Below are positions 6,259-9,727 of a stretch of DNA of 9,727 nucleotides, in pieces (positions within the stretch are counted from its first letter, which is position 1; every line of letters starts with the position of its first letter). Position numbers and translations under genes: made by a program. Origin of the DNA: CAYGXH01 sp964354485. GTDB taxonomy: Bacteria; Bacteroidota; Ignavibacteria; UBA10030; SZUA-254. The DNA is taken from positions 1 through 9,727 of the forward strand of contig CAYGZY010000120.1 of NCBI GenBank assembly GCA_964354485.1. The letters run 5' to 3'. The notes below the pieces were generated by a model, which was given only the letters and a program-made list of their open reading frames with translations, had not been told where the DNA came from and searched no databases.

Positions 6259-7437
6259 TTATCGTACCACGAGCAAGGCGCTCGCTTCTCCACCGCCGAT
6301 GCAGAGCGAGGCAATGCCTCGCTTCACGTTCCTCTGTTCCATCGCATAGAGAAGGGTTACAAGAATTCTCGTACCACTCGCTCCTATAGGATGGCCAAGC
6401 GCGATTGCACCGCCGTTGATATTTACGTTATTCACATCGAGTTTCAGGAGATTGTTCACTGCGATGGTAACAACAGCAAAAGCTTCGTTGATTTCAAAAA
6501 GGTCAATGTCGCTCGTCTTAAGGTTCACCTTGTTCAAAACCTTTCGAATAGCATCTGCGGGAGCCGTAGTGAACCATTCGGGTTTTTTTGCTGCGGATGC
6601 CTGAGCGATAATCGTTACCATCGGCCGGATACCCATGCTCTCCGCTTTTTCCCGAGCCATTAAGACAACTGCCGCAGCTCCGTCATTAATTTTCGATGCG
6701 TTTGCTGCAGTTATCGTTCCTTCCTTCTGAAACACAGGTCTGAGCGAGGCAATTTTATCAAACTTCACTTTTTTTGGTTCTTCATCCTCTGCAATGATAA
6801 GAGGATTTCCGTCTTTCCTTTCTATACCGACAGGTACGATCTCATCCCGAAACCTGCCTTTCTCCATTGCTTCGAGTGCTCGCCTGTAACTCAAGGTTGC
6901 AAATTTATCCTGTTCCTCACGGGTGATGCCGCATTCTGCCGCACATAGCTCACCCGCATTCCCCATATGAAAATCATTGTATACATCCCATAGTCCGTCT
7001 TTAACTATACCATCGATCAACTGTCCGTGTCCGAGACGGTATCCGGACCGTGCTTTGTCGAGAAGGTAGGGGACATTTGACATGCTCTCCATGCCACCGG
7101 CAACGATAATATCAGCATCTCCAAGTGCAACAGCCTGAGCCGCCAGCATCACTGATTTCAATCCGGAGCCGCAGACTTTGTTGATGGTCAGACATTCGAC
7201 TGACTCAGGTAAGCCTGCATACAATGCTGCCTGGCGAGCCGGCGCCTGACCGGTTCCCGCAGGGAGGACACAACCCATAATAACCTGATCAACCTGATCG
7301 GCGTGTATACCGGTTCGTGCCACTGCTTCTTTAACAACGACTGCTCCCAGTTTTGGAGCACTCATACCGCTTAAACACCCGCCGAACGAACCAATAGGTG
7401 TGCGGCAGGCGCTGGTAATAACAACCTCTCTGATCAT
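6259..7437 (-). CDS. atoB: Acetyl-CoA acetyltransferase (thiolase II)
   Basis: The enzyme joins two acetyl-CoA to acetoacetyl-CoA, or cleaves it in reverse. Its 392 residues match the family. The acyl-accepting Cys89 is in NKVCGSGLKSV, Asn317 in EINEAFAV, His349 in GGAIALGHPIGASGTR and the second catalytic Cys379 in SLCIGGGEASALL. These residues stand almost exactly where they do in the Zoogloea/PhaA enzyme (89, 348, 378). Other family marks are ACRTPIGSFGG near the start and VAGGMESMSNVPYLL at 112-126. It is the first gene of the three-gene acetyl-CoA/butyryl-CoA cassette and starts only 44 bases after the OmpA stop, with no terminator between and no Shine-Dalgarno before the ATG. It may be read through from the OmpA promoter or from a weak promoter I cannot see. 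A broader 3-ketoacyl-CoA thiolase activity cannot be excluded. Confidence 0.96.
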   Translation of the reverse strand: MIREVVITSACRTPIGSFGGCLSGMSAPKLGAVVVKEAVARTGIHADQVDQVIMGCVLPAGTGQAPARQAALYAGLPESVECLTINKVCGSGLKSVMLAAQAVALGDADIIVAGGMESMSNVPYLLDKARSGYRLGHGQLIDGIVKDGLWDVYNDFHMGNAGELCAAECGITREEQDKFATLSYRRALEAMEKGRFRDEIVPVGIERKDGNPLIIAEDEEPKKVKFDKIASLRPVFQKEGTITAANASKINDGAAAVVLMAREKAESMGIRPMVTIIAQASAAKKPEWFTTAPADAIRKVLNKVNLKTSDIDLFEINEAFAVVTIAVNNLLKLDVNNVNINGGAIALGHPIGASGTRILVTLLYAMEQRNVKRGIASLCIGGGEASALLVVR

Positions 7438-7481
7438 ATTATTCAGTAAATGAGTGGAAAAATATGTGATGTGACGTTGCT

Positions 7482-9002
7482 TTACTTGAGGCGGACGAAC
7501 TCGATCCGGCGATTCTTTGCCCGTCCTTCAGCGGTGGAATTATCAGCGATTGGTTTTGTAAAGCCGAATCCCTTTGTCGTAACTCTCGATCCGGAAATAC
7601 CTTTGCTTATGATATAAGCTTTCACAGCTTCCGCCCTACCCAGCGATAACTGCATGTTATATCGTGCGCCGCCGACGTTATCGGTATGGCCATGGATCGC
7701 CACCTCCGCAGTCGGATTCATGACCAAACTCAATGCAACCTGGTCAAGGATCTGCTGGGCATACGTCAGCAATGTTGTCTTGTTTGTTTCAAAATTTACG
7801 CCTTCGAGAATAATCCGCTCACCAACGTTAATGATTGGAACATCGTCACCGGGATTGAGGGGGTTGAGACTGAGTTGAACTTCCTTCCCATCCGGCACAC
7901 CTCCGTTGTCAGTATCTGCAACCAGAGGATTCGTTTTATACGTGAGTACTTCATTCCCATCAGTAAGTTCATCTTTGTCGGTATCGACATTGAGCGGATC
8001 CGTCTTGTATGTGAGAACTTCGTCGCCATCATTCAGGCCATCGCCGTCCGTATCAACTTTCAGCGGATCGGTGCGGTAGTTCATAACCTCATCCCCGTCA
8101 TTAAGCCGGTCTCCGTCGGTATCCGGATTCAGCGGATCAGTTTTGTACTGCTTAACTTCACGACCGTCGGTGAGCCCGTCACCGTCGGTATCTTTGTTCA
8201 GCGGATTCGTCCGATACGTAAGCACTTCTTCACCGTCGGTCAGCTCATCGCCGTCGGTATCTTTATTGAGCGGATCTGTTTTATACTGATGAACTTCTTC
8301 CCCGTCACGCAGTAAGTCTCCGTCTGTATCCGGATTCAGCGGATCGGTTCCGATTTCTTTTTCTTCAACGTTCAGCAGTCCGTCTCCGTCGAGATCAGGA
8401 TTCTCTCCTCTCAGAAAGGCAAAGAAATTCAATGTCACGTTCCAGTAGGAGTCCTTGCTGGACGTCTTAATATCTTCCAGGTAGTTTGTGGATGTCAGAT
8501 TGTATCCCCCGCTAATGCCGAATTCGGTATTTTTGGAAATCGGGTAGTTCAATCCAGCGCCGATTGGAAAATAGGACGTCACTTTTTTATAATCACCGCG
8601 CACATTATACTTCAGAGGATTATCGAGTGAGTCCTTCGGATTGAAAAATAGTAATCCTGCACCGCAATATACGTACGGGGAGATTTTACTCTGCTTGAGG
8701 GGTTCAAACACAATCCGGACATCCACCGGATAAATATATGAGTTGAAATACAAATTACCTTTTTGAGCTTCCAGATATCCCATACCCACACTTCCTTCGA
8801 GCGCAATCCGTTCGTCGGGATAGTACCGGAAAAATAATCGCCCTACCGGCGTCTCGATTGAAGATCCGATGTCCGTTCGCGGAATGGCAACTCCGATTGA
8901 GGTACCTACTCCGAATGCATTTGATATATCCTGTGAATAAAGGATGGAATGGGAAACGAACACCACTGCCACGAGAATGAGGTAATATGGAAGCCGGTTC
9001 AT
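7482..9002 (-). CDS. OmpA-family outer-membrane protein with thrombospondin type 3 repeats
   Basis: At 506 residues, the protein ties the outer membrane to peptidoglycan. The signal peptide is residues 1-24 (LILVAVVFVSHSILYSQ). About 25-195 is a predicted beta-barrel with Tyr/Phe/Gly-rich strands. Residues 203-387 hold eight tandem units of 23 residues (24 in the last), each TDGDxLxDGxEVxxYxTDPLNxD. This Asp-rich pattern of thrombospondin type 3 repeats binds calcium. Residues about 393-506 are the OmpA C-terminal domain, with GVNFETNKTTLL, GHTDNVGGARYN, LSLGRAEAVKAYI and NRRIEF. The peptidoglycan-binding pair Asp441 and Arg456 keeps the 15-residue spacing of E. coli OmpA (271/286). A probable promoter lies at 9031-9059. 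No Shine-Dalgarno precedes the ATG, and the leader would be about 20 bases. Confidence 0.95.
   Translation of the reverse strand: MNRLPYYLILVAVVFVSHSILYSQDISNAFGVGTSIGVAIPRTDIGSSIETPVGRLFFRYYPDERIALEGSVGMGYLEAQKGNLYFNSYIYPVDVRIVFEPLKQSKISPYVYCGAGLLFFNPKDSLDNPLKYNVRGDYKKVTSYFPIGAGLNYPISKNTEFGISGGYNLTSTNYLEDIKTSSKDSYWNVTLNFFAFLRGENPDLDGDGLLNVEEKEIGTDPLNPDTDGDLLRDGEEVHQYKTDPLNKDTDGDELTDGEEVLTYRTNPLNKDTDGDGLTDGREVKQYKTDPLNPDTDGDRLNDGDEVMNYRTDPLKVDTDGDGLNDGDEVLTYKTDPLNVDTDKDELTDGNEVLTYKTNPLVADTDNGGVPDGKEVQLSLNPLNPGDDVPIINVGERIILEGVNFETNKTTLLTYAQQILDQVALSLVMNPTAEVAIHGHTDNVGGARYNMQLSLGRAEAVKAYIISKGISGSRVTTKGFGFTKPIADNSTAEGRAKNRRIEFVRLK
7842..8396 (-). repeat. Eight tandem 69-base units encoding thrombospondin type 3 repeats
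   Basis: The OmpA-type gene holds consecutive 69-base units with residues 203-225, 226-248, 249-271, 272-294, 295-317, 318-340, 341-363 and a diverged 364-387. The middle units are closest: EVLTYKT and EVLTYRT recur, and KTDPLN occurs four times. The first unit (DLDGDGLLNVEEKEIG) and the last (TDNGGVPDGKEVQLSL) are divergent caps. Such arrays can gain or lose whole units by recombination without changing frame. Confidence 0.92.
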
Positions 9003-9030
9003 AGGCGAGGTTTGTTTATTACTCTATTCA

Positions 9031-9059
9031 AATGTACGGTTTGAGATACAGAAAGTCAA
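9031..9059 (-). promoter_or_regulatory. Probable promoter of the OmpA-family gene
   Basis: On the minus strand TTGACT (9054-9059) and TACATT (9031-9036) are separated by 17 bases, nine of twelve sigma-70 positions. The -10 region continues as TACATTTG, which also fits the Bacteroidetes TAnnTTTG box, so the sigma type is ambiguous. The ATG at 9002 is about 28 bases downstream of the -10 box. Confidence 0.6.
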
Positions 9060-9114
9060 GCTATTTTAATCATTTTAGACGGTTAAACTGAAATTTCACG
9101 TAAAACAAGTACCT

Positions 9115-9727
9115 TTAGCTACTCATCGATTTTAAGAATTCTTTATTTGATTTGGTTCCCCGCATTTTTTCCACGAGAAACTCCATTGCGTCAATCGTTG
9201 AAAAATCGCTGAGAAGTTTGCGTAAAATCCACACCCTGTTGAGCTCATCAGCTTCGAATAGTAATTCTTCTTTTCGTGTTCCGGAACGATTGACGTCCAT
9301 TGCAGGGAAGATGCGGCGGTCACTCAGTTTCCGGTCAAGGATTATTTCCATATTTCCTGTACCCTTGAATTCCTCGAAAATAACCTCATCCATCCTGCTT
9401 CCGGTTTCAATGAGGGCGGTCGCAATGATTGACAGACTCCCCCCTTCTTCCACGTTGCGCGCTGCGCCGAAAAATCGCTTGGGACGGTGGAGTGCATTCG
9501 CATCGACACCGCCTGAAAGAATTTTACCGCTGTGCGGTACAACCGTATTGTGTGCCCGGGCAAGGCGTGTAATACTGTCGAGGAGTATTACGACATCTTT
9601 TCTTGCTTCGACGAGGCGTTTCGATTTTTCGTGCACCATGTCGGCTACCTGCACGTGACGCTCGGGCGGTTCATCGAAGGTTGAACTTATCACCTCGGCA
9701 TTTACCGATCGTTCCATATCCGTGACT
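9115..9727 (-). CDS. rho: Transcription termination factor Rho, C-terminal half (5' end cut by window)
   Basis: The frame is open to the right edge. About 203 residues are visible, starting VTDMERSV, which aligns to the ATPase core near the middle of E. coli Rho (419 residues). Conserved elements are DEPPERHVQVADMV; the Walker B strand VVILLDSITRLARAHNT; the RNA-gripping Q-loop in VVPHSGKILSGGVDANA; HRPKRFFGAARNVEEGGSL; the R-loop in EEFKGTGNME; NRSGTRKEELL; and WILRK, whose Arg is the arginine finger (R366 in E. coli). Rho is a hexameric RNA translocase that ends transcription of untranslated RNA. The visible ATG at 9717 is internal, not the start. The stop is TAA at 9115. The gene is 112 bases upstream of the OmpA ATG, with no obvious hairpin terminator after it. 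Confidence 0.98.
   Translation of the reverse strand, partial: VTDMERSVNAEVISSTFDEPPERHVQVADMVHEKSKRLVEARKDVVILLDSITRLARAHNTVVPHSGKILSGGVDANALHRPKRFFGAARNVEEGGSLSIIATALIETGSRMDEVIFEEFKGTGNMEIILDRKLSDRRIFPAMDVNRSGTRKEELLFEADELNRVWILRKLLSDFSTIDAMEFLVEKMRGTKSNKEFLKSMSS

Noticed and set aside
6079..6663. A 194-residue plus-strand frame
   Set aside because: It overlaps the strongly supported hbd and thiolase genes, has no recognisable motif and no promoter or ribosome site.
7686..8315. A 209-residue plus-strand frame with a repetitive protein pattern
   Set aside because: It is the antisense shadow of the 69-base thrombospondin repeats in the OmpA gene, and the repetition is inherited from that array.
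7842..8396. CRISPR-like array suggested by regularly spaced repeats
   Set aside because: The units are contiguous, coding and in frame, without unique spacers; they are protein repeats.

Overview
The window suggests a Gram-negative, Bacteroidetes/Chlorobi-type (FCB group) bacterium, possibly from the Chlorobi/Ignavibacteria side; this lineage is an inference. The reasons are three exported beta-barrel-type proteins, signal peptides that end in a '..SQD' style, an OmpA protein carrying a ladder of calcium-binding repeats, and moderate GC. Every gene I can support lies on the minus strand, so transcription runs from the right edge to the left edge.

Layout from right to left along transcription. 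(1) 9115-9727 is the C-terminal half of transcription terminator Rho, cut by the window edge. (2) 7482-9002 is an outer-membrane OmpA protein with a beta-barrel, eight 23-residue thrombospondin-type-3 repeats and a peptidoglycan-binding OmpA domain, preceded by a plausible promoter. (3) 7437-4197 is a tight three-gene cassette: acetyl-CoA acetyltransferase, 3-hydroxybutyryl-CoA dehydrogenase and short-chain (butyryl-type) acyl-CoA dehydrogenase. Together they cover three of the four steps between acetyl-CoA and butyryl-CoA, or the reverse beta-oxidation direction. The enoyl-CoA hydratase (crotonase) and the electron-transfer flavoprotein are not in the window. (4) 3957-3397 and 3210-1846 are two single-gene units for exported, probably outer-membrane, proteins. 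Each has a near-perfect TTGACA-N17-TATAAT type promoter, a Shine-Dalgarno sequence and a hairpin-plus-T-run terminator. (5) 1713-1 is a long reading frame running off the left edge. It has a degenerate KaiC/RecA-like N-terminal domain followed by three PAS sensor domains, probably the front of a signalling protein.

There is no intergenic stretch over 300 bases, no RNA gene, no insertion sequence and no CRISPR array that I can see. Most of the window is ordinary core metabolism and envelope biology. The most unusual object is the KaiC-like/PAS protein at the left edge, whose nucleotide-binding P-loop appears to have been lost.
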